Counted from the first letter of the stretch, positions 11,631 to 23,330 are shown. The stretch is DNA of 64,000 bases from Tanypteryx hageni (GCA_028673005.1 CM054116.1:21275840-21339839), one strand, 5' to 3'. Numbers and translations: made by a program. Notes: a model not told the origin generated them from the sequence alone.

Positions 11631-12196
11631 CAGGGATTCCAGCTCCTGTAGGGTTTAGGCCGTTTAGCGAAAGTTAAAGTGGCTTGGGCGATGGGACTTA
11701 AACCTTCCAATATCAATTCAATAAACTCCTTAACTGAATACGATTTTCCCAGCGCCTTTGCGGCACCTCGCACGGAATAAAGAAAATCGCGAGGAGATTC
11801 GTGGGGGAGTTGGAATCTTTTCACCTTAGTAGTGACGAGTCGTTCTAATTCCCTATTAGAGACGAAAGTTTCCCATACTTTCGGTATTATCTTCTCCCAG
11901 GGCACCTTTTGATTAACTACCGACAACCAAAACTGGCGACAATTGGCCGGAAGTTTAGACAAAAGTAATATCAGCAAGTAGTGTTCCGGAATAAGTGACA
12001 AAGACAATACATCGGACACCGCGGATATAAAAGTGAACCAATTCTCGGAGGTAGATTCCTGGAAGGGGGGAATTTCGAGTAACAGCTGGTTAGCAACCCT
12101 TACGCAATCGGAAAACTGGGGAACCATCTCGGTTTCATCGTACTGAGTGCCTTCGGCGCGCACGGTAGCCTCCGTTTTACCTCGTTCCTTCGGCAT
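11630..12196 (-). CDS. gag: Gag, N-terminal part
   Basis: A 188-codon frame upstream of the zinc-knuckle frame. It begins MPKERGKTEATVRAEG and contains IPPFQESTSENWFTFISAVS and LLILLLSKLPANCRQFW, the kind of helical capsid sequence seen in insect Gypsy Gags. Its last codons (KRPKPYRSWNP then stop) run out of frame at 11651-11660, while the other frame continues through LQELESLMTHAAK. The break is therefore in a Gag that once ran on. Its role is assembly of the virus-like particle; I assign it from position and composition rather than a diagnostic motif. Confidence 0.75.
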   Translation of the reverse strand: MPKERGKTEATVRAEGTQYDETEMVPQFSDCVRVANQLLLEIPPFQESTSENWFTFISAVSDVLSLSLIPEHYLLILLLSKLPANCRQFWLSVVNQKVPWEKIIPKVWETFVSNRELERLVTTKVKRFQLPHESPRDFLYSVRGAAKALGKSYSVKEFIELILEGLSPIAQATLTFAKRPKPYRSWNP

Positions 12197-12404
12197 GTTT
12201 GAGAGAGAGAATCAAAGAGTAACAAATAACAGGGGAATTACGTGACTGATGTAATGGGGCGGACGAGTGAAAAGTGAAAGAGAGCAATAGGACTAAAAAA
12301 GATCGAGTAAACGAGGAATAGGACAAAATCCAAGAACTATACCACAAAAGAACCAGAAAGCATAGCAACAATCAGTTTAGACAATTAACAACCTAATATT
12401 TAAT

Positions 12405-12422
12405 ATCTCTCCGGTGCCTCCA
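12405..12422 (-). promoter_or_regulatory. Putative tRNA primer-binding site
   Basis: On the minus strand, four bases after the 5' LTR, the sequence TGGAGGCACCGGAGAG begins with the TGG expected to pair with a tRNA CCA end. I cannot name the tRNA. Confidence 0.5.
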
Positions 12423-12426
12423 ATTT

Positions 12427-12761
12427 TGCAGCGAACTATAATTTTCGGTGCAAAAGCATCCACTGATGTGCTAAGTGCTAATGTCAAACTATGAATAGAA
12501 CATAGAAATATAGACATATAACAATCCAACAGTTGAATTTGAATAGATTTAAGTAATACCACAAAACAAAATACACCTCGTAGGTGAAGGCGATTCGAAA
12601 CGAAACTTAGTTAATGTCAGTTAAATCACATCCAATAGTTACTGTCACTCTTCCGGCTCCCGGTAGGTCAATGTCCACTCAACACTGAATGTTTTCTCCC
12701 GGGTAGGATGAAATCGAGAGTGGTACACCTGCGTCGACTTCACTCGTTGAAAATCGCCACA
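12427..12761 (-). repeat. 5' LTR, internally deleted (335 bp)
   Basis: Matches the left LTR from TGCAGCGAAC to CACTCGTTG, then jumps directly to AAAATCGCCACA. About 280 bases in the U3 portion are missing, including the TATATAAAG box. Over the shared part only a handful of substitutions are visible (for example GATCC versus GCATCC, and GGGACACC versus GGTACACC). Confidence 0.92.
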
Positions 12762-12765
12762 ATTT

Positions 12766-13989
12766 ACATATGAAATTAAGGAATTAAAACATATCCAAGA
12801 AGGTACAATAAGAAAACTTCTATAACAATTTTTTAATTTCGACCAAAATATAATCGTCAACTTCTTCCTCATTTAAATACCTATATGTCCTTTTTGCTTC
12901 TCTTCAACTGAACATTTGTATGCATCAAATTAGTCAATTTTTGCTTATTTTATTATAACAACACTTTCCATGTTATACAAACAAATCATTTATCGCCAAA
13001 TCGATTTCAAAGTCCGGGAACACGTTTTGTTTCATAGGTTTCACTATAAAATATTCACGTGACAAATTAAACCCACAGAATCAGCCTTTGCATGGGATGG
13101 GTATTGTTAAGCTAAATTTGACTATATCTTCAAACGTGTTTCCACCGGTTGCTTCCCTAGAGCGTGCAATTCCTGCCCAAGGTTTAAATTTTTTTGATAT
13201 TCATGAACACATAATATGATGCAGTTTCTTCAACTGGAAATCGATTCGAGTGAAATAACTATCTTTTAAAAGTTATTCCATCGATTGTTTATCATGATTA
13301 TTTGATAAAAGGTACAAAGTTAGTTAACTACTAACTAAGTTAGTCGCCGATAAAGGATGCGAGAAAATTTATTTATTTGGGCAAAATATGGGAAGACATG
13401 AAATATTGCGTAACATCAAGCATTACAATTTAAATCAACTTGGTTTCATTACTTGATTTTATTCTCAAATCTTCCTCACAACTGTCTGTCTTGACTTAAA
13501 AACCCGAGCAACCCCGGATAATTTCAGATAGCATATTTTATTTTCTAAATAGGTTGGCCTGTCTTCAGTTGAATTTTGAAAATGTGCACGGTTATTTTAC
13601 ACAAATAATTATCCTGCAGGAGCAGGTCTTTAGGGATAAGAATAGCGGTACCATAGCAGGAATCGCTTTTTTAAAGATTTTTCTCATAAACCTATTTAAC
13701 TGAATATTTTTCTGTTGGAAAAATATTAACTCCCAGTTAACTTCAATAAGAAGGTAGGTTAATTTTATGGGGTTTTTCTTATTTGGTTTAATAAACAAAT
13801 GAATTAAAAATATACATTTTCATTATGTTTTGTGTTGTATTGAATTTTATTTGCTTTGCCATAGTGCACATCCTTATTTGTATATTTTTACGAGCTCCAT
13901 GTTACGTTTTGTAGCCAATGGAAGTAATGAAAATGAATTTCGTATATAAATATTTTCTCAATAACAGCAATAAAACTCTATATATATTA
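12766..13989. other. No gene recognised
   Basis: AT-rich sequence without recognisable coding, RNA or repeat features. Confidence 0.55.
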
Positions 13990-14880
13990 CGCATTATTTA
14001 AATAAAAACGAAATTAGATACAGGAATTGATGAAGTGGATGATCAACTTGAGATCTATGATGTCGCTTCAGAAGTTAGTGAACATTTTGATATTGGATTG
14101 TGTAAGGGTAGATGAAAGGCCACAAAGTATGATTAGTGAATTTAAATATGAAATCTTGAGCAAATGCTGGACATCTTCACCGACTTATGACTTTAAGCAT
14201 GATAGTGAAAATATTCGAGCTTTCCGTCTACCGTTGCTTACTCAGCATACTCCTTGGTTAACTTATTGTACACTTTTAAAGGCTGCTCTATGTCAAGTTT
14301 GTATACTTTTTCCTCAAAGGGCGAATAGGGAATTTTGATATTCTTTCATTAATACAAAAAATTTCATGAAGCCGCAAGTTCCCATGACAAAACCCACTGT
14401 CATAAAACTTCACAAACAGAAGTCGATCACTCTATTTCAATAATGAAAGAGAAAAGTCCTTCGAAACAAATGCTGCAAAACAAATTAGTTGCCGATGCAA
14501 AAGAGGAAAATAGAGCAATACTGTATTATTGCATTACGAGGTAAAACTAACAATTAAGGAAATCTTCAATCTTTCGGATTGAGGCAGGTGATGAAACAAA
14601 AACATTTATTTACTTGCAATGCAAACGCTAAATACACATCTATGAGAACTCGAAATAAATAATAGAAATTTGTGGGAGTATTTTGAGAGATGATTTAGTT
14701 GCTGCAGGAAATGCATTCGAAGGGATTTCCATTTTGACTGAAGAAATGACTGATATTGGGGGAATAGAACAATTATCATCAATAGGGGTTACATTTCCCA
14801 AGTGAATCACTGGACAAACTCGTATTCGGGAATAATTTTTTCTTGGGTTTATTCCGATATCAGATCGCAGTGCATAAGGA
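13990..14880 (+). pseudogene. hAT transposase remnant (DUF4371/ZMYM-like)
   Basis: Broken plus-strand frames line up with the TTF-type zinc finger and DUF4371 regions of ZMYM1-like hAT transposases. First come IRAFRLPLLTQHTPWLTYC and LCQVCILFP at about 14205-14315. Later come ENRAILYYCITR and then ISILTEEMTDIGGIEQLSS at about 14720-14780, where intact relatives have an Asp-Glu-x-x-Asp-Ile pattern. Several stops and frameshifts separate the pieces, and the C-terminal dimerisation domain is absent. This is an old, dead copy, and I see no termini or target duplication. Confidence 0.8.
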
Positions 14881-16398
14881 ACTGTGAATGACTAATGAAT
14901 AAGTAAGAGCGAAATATGAGATAAGTATACGGATTTTTCCCGCAATAAAATAACCAATGTTAATTGCACTGGATTGGCTTGCAACAACTTCTACCTTTTT
15001 CTAGTGCACCATGTGAAGCCACTTTGTGCCATAGCCATCAAAAAATGATTAGTATATGAAGTGACAAACTTCCCCATCCTTGATTCCATGGCCTAGCATT
15101 GGGTATGTTTAGTCACAGAGCAAAATCGCTTTATATGGCGAATGGTTAAAAATGTTTCTATGTCTAAAGTTGAGTTTTGTGCCAAAAGGGTGAATTTAAT
15201 TAGCAAATGGAAGAATGCGGTTGTGCTTGGGCAATATTGCTGCCATTAATTGAATCTAATATATAAAACTGATTTCGTAGTTGTCATCGGTGGGCGGAAA
15301 AGTGGAACTGTAATGCTATTTTTCTTAAAGTAAAAGTCATTTAGAAAAACATAATTCCAAAATAGGCCTGGTTCGATCCCTGAGAATGATTTCCATTCCC
15401 CATAAGGTAACATGGAAAAATGGATATTTCAACCTGCAAGCTTATTTTCTTTTACTTATTAAAATTCACATATTTGACCTTCGATCTCCGGACTAGGACT
15501 GCATTAAAGAAAAATGGCAATAGTTTCTTATTCTTTTCATCTTTATCACCTTCAAATCAAAATCTCTTGAATTTAATGTTTTAATATCATATTTTGACAA
15601 AATTTAGCATTTTTAAGTCACCTTGCCATCTGATTGCTTTGTTGAACTCAAAATCGTATTATTCTCATATATGCTCTCGTTCCCTCCGGACCTCCATGGA
15701 CCCTCCTGGCCCAATTTATAGGTATCAGAGATATCTCAGAATTAATTTTTACTTTCTCCATATGGAGAATGTATTGTTTTAATGAAAGAATTCGCTTTCG
15801 AGGTTTCAATGTAAATACACGTTTTAAGGTCCTTTGAACATGTTTTGACTGTTTTCACGATCATGTCTGTTGGTCTGTCTGTATGTGATAGGATATTTAC
15901 TTTCTCCATATGCAGTATAGGGGAAAGAATTGTTTTTATGAACATGAAAAAATGTGCAAATGTGGAAATGATTGTGTTACCATATGACATAATTTTATTT
16001 GCACGTCTGGCATAGCCTGGGCATCGCCAGGTACTTTCATCTAGTTTACTTATAATTTTGGGACATACAACAAACTTAGAATAAATTTCCATATTGTGCT
16101 CAAGACAATGAATACTTCAGAAAAGGCCGGGCTTTCTATCTCTCACACTTGGTTTCCCATGGCATCATTCTTAATCTGTGTTCAGAATCATTCACTGGAA
16201 TGCTGATTCTGTTTGGAAGACTTCTTCAATCATAGTGATATTCTGAAAGAAGTCAGTCTTCATAGAAGTTTTACAATTTCTTGACCTTATGTTACATCCA
16301 CAGTTCAATATTCAAGGTCATAAATCAATGTTTATTGGCATGATATTTCAACATATATTTTTACTTATTCATAATGTTAATGAGTTACGAATTCAGCA
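14881..16398. other. No gene recognised; contains a dispersed repeat
   Basis: The block 15785-15890 (including TTTTAAGGTCC, TGTTTTGACTGTTTTC and TCTGTCTGTATGTG) recurs inverted at 45095-45200. A phrase TTTACTTTCTCCATATG occurs twice (about 15750 and 15898). No gene is visible. Confidence 0.5.
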
Positions 16399-16805
16399 TT
16401 TTTAGTGATTTTCGTCCATCTGTGCACACATATCAGGGAAGAATTGGCTTAACCGATTTCAACCAAATTTGTCACAGAATTTTCACATAAATACATGACC
16501 AAAATGACATATTTCGACCGAATCAACTTAGAAAATTTTCAAAATTAGGTAATTATAAATTGGGAAGGAATTGGTGGTGGTGTGCAAATTAAAAAATCAA
16601 AATCAACATGTTTAGCATAGATATCAAAACCAGGGCTTCCACAATACAAGTAATAAATAAATTTCTTTTTTACAAGTATTTGTGTTGAATTTTCCACATA
16701 AATTTTAACCAAATTTAATATTTATAATGTACACATACATACAAATCCATATTAGCATATTTATACTGAGTCAGCCAAACGGATGCCACAATTACAAATT
16801 TCAAT
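16399..16805 (-). mobile_element. Partial copy of the 59.9-60.9 kb tandem-repeat element
   Basis: The reverse complement matches the element at 59940-60850: GAAATCGGTTNAGCCAATTC followed by a CACTAAAAAT terminus, and internal blocks such as AATTTGTAATTGTGGCATCC. About two and a half internal units are present here against about six there, so the tandem core varies in copy number between copies. Confidence 0.75.
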
Positions 16806-17334
16806 AAAATAACACATATACACGATATAAGAAAAGCATGAATACTTACGGCAAATATTGTCATGTAACCACAACTATATTCAGAATCAATTGCAGCAAT
16901 TATTTCCTATAGATTTTCTCAAATAAATAGAAACATTTATGCTTCCTTGGAAGTACCAATCAACAAATTACAATGAAAGAAAACATTTCTATTGTTGACA
17001 ATAAACAGAAATAAAGATAATTATTTTACACACTAAATAAATAATTAGGTATGTGAATAAAGTCTGATATAAAGATCAAGATTGATGAATATTTGAAGAC
17101 CTTTGAGGACATGATCAACGAAGGCTCCATAAGTCTTTAATCTGGGCCTAAAAACAGAAAAATAAAATTTATTTTAATGAAGTCACATTTTGTATGAACT
17201 AAAAAGTAAAGAATAAATCTAAAATTCACATATTTGAATGTTCAATAAAGTAAAAATATTTTTGGGCATTTAAAATTTGTGTCATGTTTTGCAATAAATC
17301 TTAATTATCATTTCTTTGCCCACACGTTTATCTG
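16806..17334. other. No gene recognised
   Basis: AT-rich; nothing recognised. Confidence 0.5.
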
Positions 17335-17530
17335 GGGTGGCGGTGGTAGAGTGGTTAGAGCATTGGTCTTCCATGAAGTGGTCACAGGTTCGAATCCTGT
17401 GGAGGTCAGATTTTTCAACCTGTGATTGTCCCGTCCCATGTTTGTGTGCTTTGAGGAGACTGCACAAGTCAGCGCTCTGTCCTTGGGAAGGGATGTTAAG
17501 CAGTTGGTCCCCTTGGTCGACTGGGTCTAA
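17335..17530 (+). mobile_element. tRNA-derived SINE
   Basis: The head has an A-box-like TGGTAGAGTGGTTAGAG and a perfect B box GGTTCGAATCC (17387-17397). The body contains GCTCTGTCCTTGGGAAGGG and GTTAAGCAGTTGG, which recur in the SINE split by the P-like element (39331-39380). No clean cloverleaf or anticodon stem forms, so this is a pol III retroposon rather than a tRNA gene. Confidence 0.8.
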
Positions 17531-17739
17531 CCAGGGTTTAACACACAACAAGTGGTAAAAAACAAGACAAATTCTACAAAAAATATAACAAATTAACCCA
17601 TTAATGCCCACTCATATTTATAAGACACAGTTAAATTGTTTTACCTATATATTAAATGGGAATTGTAACAGCACCGAGAGGCCTTAAAAAATGAATTCAG
17701 CCTACAAACTGCATATCAGATTAAAGGTCTTGAGACGGC

Positions 17740-18184
17740 GGTGTAAAAATTTGTAAAAAACCGAAATAGGGATAATAAAATTTTGATATTATAATTTGTT
17801 TTTAAATTATTTAGAAGTTAGCCAATGTAAACAAAAAAATATTTCAATTTATCCATAAAATTGTTATTTTGGCGGTAAAAATTATTTAAATTTAAACAAT
17901 TAGATAAATGTTTCTTCTCTTCTAATTGTACTATAAATTTTAAATTTGGCAGAAATGTGTGGCATTATTAATTAAATTTGGGAAAAATATTATATTCCTA
18001 AAATTGCAAAAATTAGCGATAGTTTTAGTTCATTATTGTTTCGTAATGAAAAAACAAAAACCTGTCCAGAGGAGAAATCTTTAGAATTAAAGAAATATTT
18101 CTCATGATGAAATATCTGTCTGAAAAATGAATGATTTTTCAAAGTGAGATGAAATGCATGCAGTATGCAAGCACCTTCTACTAG
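17740..18184 (+). repeat. AT-rich hairpin-CTAG family, copy 1
   Basis: The 3' part of the approximately 735-bp family. It ends in GCATGCAGTATGCAAGC, then ACCTTCTACTAG at 18171-18184. A linker like TTATATATCGA and GAGGAGGATATAACATA follows, which recurs beside other copies. Confidence 0.75.
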
Positions 18185-18228
18185 GCATTATATATCGACT
18201 TTTCTTACAGAGGAGGAGGAGGATATAA

Positions 18229-18490
18229 CATATAGGAGATTACTAATGTTTAGGCATTTCCAGGTGAGCTGGAGATTCGAAATTTTTTTCTTAGGTAGGA
18301 TTTTGTGCAAAACCTACTAGAAAAAACGAAAATCTTGCAGTGTAAAAATGCGGACGCTAAAAATTCGCAATCTTTTAAACAAAATATTTTGAATTAAAAA
18401 ATATTTCTAATAATGCTATATCTCTCTGAAATATTAATTTTTATCAGGGTCAGATGAAATGCTTGCAGAATGCAAGCACCAACTACTTGC
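18229..18490 (+). repeat. AT-rich hairpin-CTAG family, copy 2, internally deleted
   Basis: Carries the 5' block (CTAATGTTTAGGCATTTCC) joined directly to the 3' block (CTTGCAGAATGCAAGCACC). The middle of the unit is missing. The copy ends at a TA microsatellite. Confidence 0.75.

Positions 18491-18566
<76 letters not shown>
18490..18566. repeat. (AT)n microsatellite
   Basis: Near-perfect AT dinucleotide array of about 38 units with one C interruption near 18502. The 18454-18714 ORF through it (IYIYIY) is an artefact. Confidence 0.97.
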
Positions 18567-18568
<2 letters not shown>

Positions 18569-19385
18569 GCAACTATGCTGTCTTCTTTCTAAAGCCACTT
18601 GTTCCATATCTTAGGTTGTTGCTTTGCTCTGCTAGAACCTTTTCTTTTTTTATCCTCCCAGCCCAACTTCTTCTTAGGTGGCATCTTAACTATTATAATT
18701 ATGGTTTATTATAAAATGAATGATAAATTAAGTAACATATTTACTTGTGTAATGCTCGCACCCATTTTTAGAGCTAAAAATCTGGAAAAGCTGGAATTTG
18801 TGTAATGTCTGCACTTCTGAGATTTCAATCTTGTTATTTATGACAACTCATTGAATAATCTATCTGAAGCAGAGTTTGATGAATCAATTACCACAAAAAG
18901 CAAATATTTAAGAAGTGACTTCTAAGAATTACTTTTTAGTACTTTTTTAACGTATGTAATCATGAAAAGTTGGCATCCATTGCCATTATTTTACATGGAG
19001 ACAACTTGAAAACCTATTTTGGAGTCTAGCTCCTAAATCTCACAGAATGGTTCAATTATGAGCCGTTGTCCATTCTCAAGTTATTTAATTTATAATTAGT
19101 AATTTTCACTAATTTAGCAAAATCATGCTCAGCCATTTTTCACCTAAAAAAAGAGTGAATTTTATGGAAATAAACGTAAACAGTTCATGCTCAAAATAAA
19201 TCTCCCAGACATCACACAATGCCATAAATAAACCTGTCACTAGACGCAATACGAGTTGGTTACATCGAAGCATTTCTCACCTTTGTGTGGATAAAATATC
19301 ACTGACAGCTTTCTGAAAGCACAAATGAACAACTCCAACAGTTATTTAGCGACACATTTCCATCACAAGATTGTGTTCTTTGCTT
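18567..19385. other. No gene recognised
   Basis: No coding, RNA or repeat features recognised. Confidence 0.5.
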
Positions 19386-19952
19386 TTATACAGAGTAATA
19401 AAAGTATATTCTTTTAGGATTGCATAATGTAAAAGGAACCCAAAAAAATGCAGTTACGGTAAAATGTGATTTGAGCATGTCATGGATTACAAGACAATAC
19501 ATAACATGGAGATCATTAATTCTTCTTGTGTTATAATCATGGAAATTGCTATTTTTCTTGTAGTCAGACATGTTTTGCCTCACATACAGCACCGCATTAT
19601 AAATATAAATAGAAGGAACAGTCAAGAGTCCTAACTTTTTAAAAAGGGGCCGGCAGTGTGCTCTGAAAGGTGCATTGCACATTGACCAGGCCTTTTTCTG
19701 AATCTTGAAAACCTCATTTAATTGGGTAGAGGAGCCCCAGAGGACAATGCCATAGGCAATATGTGAATAAAAATAAGCAAAGTACACTTTTTTTAATGCC
19801 TCAAAACTGAGTGAGTGCTTCAGGACAGATAGGATATAATACGCTGAGTTTAGCTTTTCACAGAAATTGTCAGTATGATAAGACCATTTCAAAAGAGGGT
19901 CAATATTGCTGAAATAGAATTTGAAGAAAAGGAGCAAATTAATTTCAATCAT
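19386..19952 (-). pseudogene. LINE reverse transcriptase, C-terminal fragment
   Basis: The 188-codon frame matches the region after the RT catalytic core in CR1/Jockey-like non-LTR retrotransposons. It has LNSAYYILSVLK, then YFAYFYSHIAYGIVLWGSST, VFKIQKKAW and LGLLTVPSIYIYNAVLYV in the usual order. The palm domain with the FADD motif and the endonuclease are absent, consistent with a 5'-truncated and decayed copy. No 3' tail could be defined. Confidence 0.8.
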
Positions 19953-20049
19953 CAGTCCTCTTGGAACTTATCATCTGATTAATTCAGGAGTTGACTTATA
20001 TTGCATGGCCCTGAACATAAAGAAATGCAAGTATACCATCTTCCAGTGA

Positions 20050-22137
20050 TGGTCACAGTTTTAATAAAGATTGGATGTACAAGGTATTGTTTAACGGCAA
20101 GAAACACTATAGAAAATGGATGTTTTATTCTGAAAACCAAAATGGATTGTTTTGCTTTCCATGCCTTTTATTTCTGAAAACTTCATATTCTACATTGTTT
20201 AATAAACAAGAAAGTGGATTTTCTGAATGGAAGCAGAATCATAGAATTCCAAATCACGAATTATCTGTAAATCACACAAATTGCTACATAATTTGGAAAA
20301 TTTCCTGAAAAAAAGCTAAAAACTGTAAAAGGTCTTATTGACGATGCTATTCAGAAACAGTTTTTTGATGACGTTAATAAGTGGTGTTACATCCTTAAGA
20401 TAATTTTAAAATGAACCACCGTGAAATACCCAGATGTGAAGTATATGTCCATTAAAATATTTATTAATGCATAAAGTAATACATCGTATTTAATTAATTA
20501 CTATAATATTTAAAAAGTTTGTCAAATTTCTTAAAATTGCTCCCACAGACCAACCAACTAACCACATCGGCGGTAGGGAAGTGTTTAGAGCTGGGTAGGT
20601 AATCGCGTGACAAGTTGAACAAAAATTACTACAGCTGGTTGGTTCCGTACGTAATACGAAACACAAAGTCATGTAGGCACCAATTAAAGTGTCTACTAAT
20701 ACAATGTAAACAAGACTGATAAAATTTAAACGTATTTACTACAATTTAAACATGATGCTTTGCGTTTGGTATGCCAATGGCAGACGAAAAGTGGACGTGA
20801 GTTTCAGAGTGTAGAAAATTTACGAGAGCACTGGAGTAGTACATGTATGCTGAGTTTTAAAGTGAAATAGGACAAGTAATTACTTCTAACTTTTAAATAA
20901 GGTAGCCCAAACAAAAAATTAAGAAGTCCAATACACCACTTCTCTGTAGTTGGATCATTGCAGCATGTAAAAAAATAGATCCCAATAGTATCTCAAGAGG
21001 GTTCAAGAAATGCTGCATATCAAATTCCATGGACAACTTGTTCAAATTTGAATAAGTTGTGATGAATGAACAGGACAGCAAGAATAAGGGAAGGAAACAG
21101 AGGAGAGGGAGATGTAAGTAGTAAATTTACTTTTTTTTAAATCATCCTCTTAATGTTAGCTTGTTATACATAAATGTAAAAGTTTTTTTGTAAGTGAACC
21201 TAATTTTAAGGGGTCGCCTTCCTTTCAGGTAAATACGGTATAATGACGTACAGGCCCAAACATTATGTGTTAATAATCTTGCCAGAGATGTTTCATGAGC
21301 TGCTCATTCACTCAATCTAATTGGAGTGCATGCAGCGAGCAATAATGTTGAAATGACAACATTTTTCGGGGTAGTCAAGAAAATATTTAATTTTTTGTTT
21401 TTTTTTTCTACTAAAAGGTGGGAAAAATTAACACTTTTATTAAATACAACCCTCAAAAAACACAGTGACACAAGATGGTGTTCTAAAGCACGTGCAATAA
21501 GGGCACTTGGTTCTCAAATTAGTGATGTGCTAACTATTTTAATGCAAATATCTGAAAACATTACTTTTGGGGAATGTAGCTAAAGCCAGATTATTATTAT
21601 TGAATGTTACATCATTTAATTTCATTTTTATGTTAATAATGTGGGAAAAAATTTTAATCAAAATAAACAATATCAATAATCAACTACAAAACAAGATGCA
21701 AGACATTGTTCGTTCTTCGGAATTATTTAAGGGGTTACTACACTGCTTCAAACAATTCAGAAGTGAGGGATTCAAAGATATAATATCCAAATGTGTGAAA
21801 AAATGAGAAGAACTTGAAATATATCCGGCTCCTCAAAATAAGAGAAAAAGAAAAAAGAAAATGTTGCCTGGAGAAGAAGCTACTGATGAAGGAGCACTAC
21901 TTTCGATCAGTGACAAACTATAACACCTATTTTACGAGGTAAGTGATGTTATAATCTGTCAGTTAGATGGTAGATTTAAAAATATGCACTGTGTATCATC
22001 ATTACTTGATTTTTTAAGTGGAAAAAATTTAGATCAAATGTCATTAGTAGATTTAAAAAAGGCAGCTGCTGATATTTGTATAGAATACCAAGATTTAGAT
22101 TGTATTCAAATGCAAAATGAAGTAAAATGTTTTCAAT
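20050..22137 (+). pseudogene. hAT transposase remnant (DUF4371/ZMYM-like)
   Basis: Ordered pieces of a ZMYM1-like hAT transposase. At 20075-20308 is the TTF zinc finger: RKWMFYSENQNGLFCFPCLLF, then GFSEWK. From 21300 come HSLNLIGVHAAS, RWEKL and KHSDTRWCSKARAIRAL. From 21567 the helical part follows: KARLLLLNV, NNQLQNKMQDIV, LDGRFKNMHCVSSLLDFL and DLKKAAADICIEYQDLD. Multiple frameshifts and a large gap (20310-21250, nothing recognised) make it non-functional. The frame stops at about 22137, just before a Harbinger fragment, and the C-terminal hAT dimerisation region is missing. Confidence 0.85.
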
Positions 22138-22399
22138 TTTAGGTGCAAGCTGGCCGGATGGACAGATGGACCAGACTTTCCCATAAGGAGTTCTGCTATT
22201 ACTGCTTGGCTGCTAAAGAATCCCTTAAAAGTCTGCTTGTGGTGGCTGTTTTCACACAGTAAATGAAGACTTTTGGATGTCACCTGTGTTATCCAGATGT
22301 GCATTACCTTCTTCCTCAAAATGTGTGCTTTGAGAATCATCATCCTGCACGCAGTGAATGCGAAAGAAAAAATGAGATTACTTGAATAAAGAATACATT

Positions 22400-22926
22400 T
22401 TACAATATGAAGGTTCATGAGTTTTTTGTTCTAGGTAACATTCATGGAACAGTATTGGGAAGAAAAGATTTCGGATTTCATGAAAAATGGAATTTCCATC
22501 ACTGCGTGGGAGCACTGTATGTAAAACATATTGTGCTTCAAGCACCGTCAAACTCGGGAAGCATATATTTCAACTGTAAGCAAACATTCACCATTGTGTT
22601 TCTAGGCTTGGTGGATGCATTTTACAATTTTACTTTCGTCGACGTAGGGTGCCAAGGTAGAATTTCAGATAGTGGAGTTTTCAGGAATTCAAAATTCTTT
22701 AAATGTCTCCAAAACAACTCACTGCAGCTTCCAAGAGAAAAACATTACCTGTGAGAGGAAAATTGTACCGTACATTTTAGTTGTGGATGAAGCATTTCCA
22801 CTGTTGACAAATATTATAAAGCCGCATCATGGAATTTACGAAAAAGCATCTCTTGAAGGGATATTTAACTACAGGTTTTCGCGAGCACGGAATGTAGTGG
22901 AGAATGCTATAAAAATCGAAAATTAA
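22400..22926 (+). pseudogene. PIF/Harbinger transposase nuclease fragment (HARBI1-like)
   Basis: Two overlapping frames read the DDE_Tnp_4 nuclease domain. The first (22407-22754) has KWNFHHCVGALYVKH, SGSIYFNCKQTFTIVFLGLV, FVDVGCQGRISDSGVFRNS. After a frameshift near 22740 the second (to 22926) has PYILVVDEAFPLLTNIIKP and IFNYRFSRARNVVENA. In relatives the GAxDGKH segment carries the first Asp; here it reads GALYVKH, so that residue is lost. Residues 5' of the nuclease and the partner Myb-like protein are not visible. Confidence 0.88.
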
Positions 22927-23049
22927 AAATTGTAAATTTTTAGGGGTGGTTTTAACTCCATTTGTACATAAAGTTTAGTAATTGTTATCCTGGAAACTAT
23001 AAATTGTAGGTATGAGTTTTTTCCAACATTTTGTAGCAAATTATATATA
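22927..23049. repeat. Short block repeated at 25998-26080
   Basis: AATTGTAAATTTTTAGGGG followed by a GGTTTTAAC and CATTTG pattern recurs at about 26010-26080. It precedes hairpin-CTAG family sequence at both sites, so it may be part of that family. Confidence 0.5.
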
Positions 23050-23330
23050 GAAAAAAAGTAAATTTTGAAAATGTTCAACATTGCGACCGCTAAAATTTCG
23101 AAATTATTTAAGCATATTTTAAAGGTTAATGTATTTTTGAATGTGTTATGAAACTGAAATTATTTTAAAAGGTAGATTTAAAAAAACGAAATAGGGATTA
23201 TAGAAATTTTGATATTTTAATTTGTTTGGCTTTTAAAATTTGAAAAGTTTAAACAAAGAGGTAAATGTTTAGGTACAACATGGCAAGGCAAGTTAGTTCT
23301 GTAATTTAAATATTTTAATTAATTTGTTCC
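23050..23330 (+). repeat. AT-rich hairpin-CTAG family, partial copy 3
   Basis: Matches the central part of the family unit: GCGACCGCTAAAATTTCG, AACGAAATAGGGATTATAGA, TTGATATTTTAATTTGTTTGG, and the GTAAATGTTTAGGTAC block. Both ends are missing. Confidence 0.7.

Larger units (their letters stand above)
6513..12761 (-). mobile_element. Gypsy-type LTR retrotransposon, inactivated
   Basis: A complete insertion on the minus strand, with LTRs at both ends that start TG and end CA. A 4-bp target duplication ATTT is at 6509-6512 and 12762-12765. The order gag, protease, reverse transcriptase, RNase H, integrase is that of Ty3/Gypsy elements. No envelope-like gene is visible between integrase and the 3' LTR. 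Gag and pol carry frameshifts at about 11655, 10826 and 9300-9390, and the RNase H to integrase junction near 9592 is deleted. The aligned LTR parts differ at only a few positions, so the insertion is fairly recent although the copy is defective. I cannot assign the clade. Confidence 0.92.

Noticed and set aside
17341..17410. Possible tRNA gene
   Set aside because: A and B boxes are present but acceptor and anticodon stems do not close, and a SINE body follows.
18454..18714. ORF with IYIYIY repeats
   Set aside because: Translation of the AT microsatellite.
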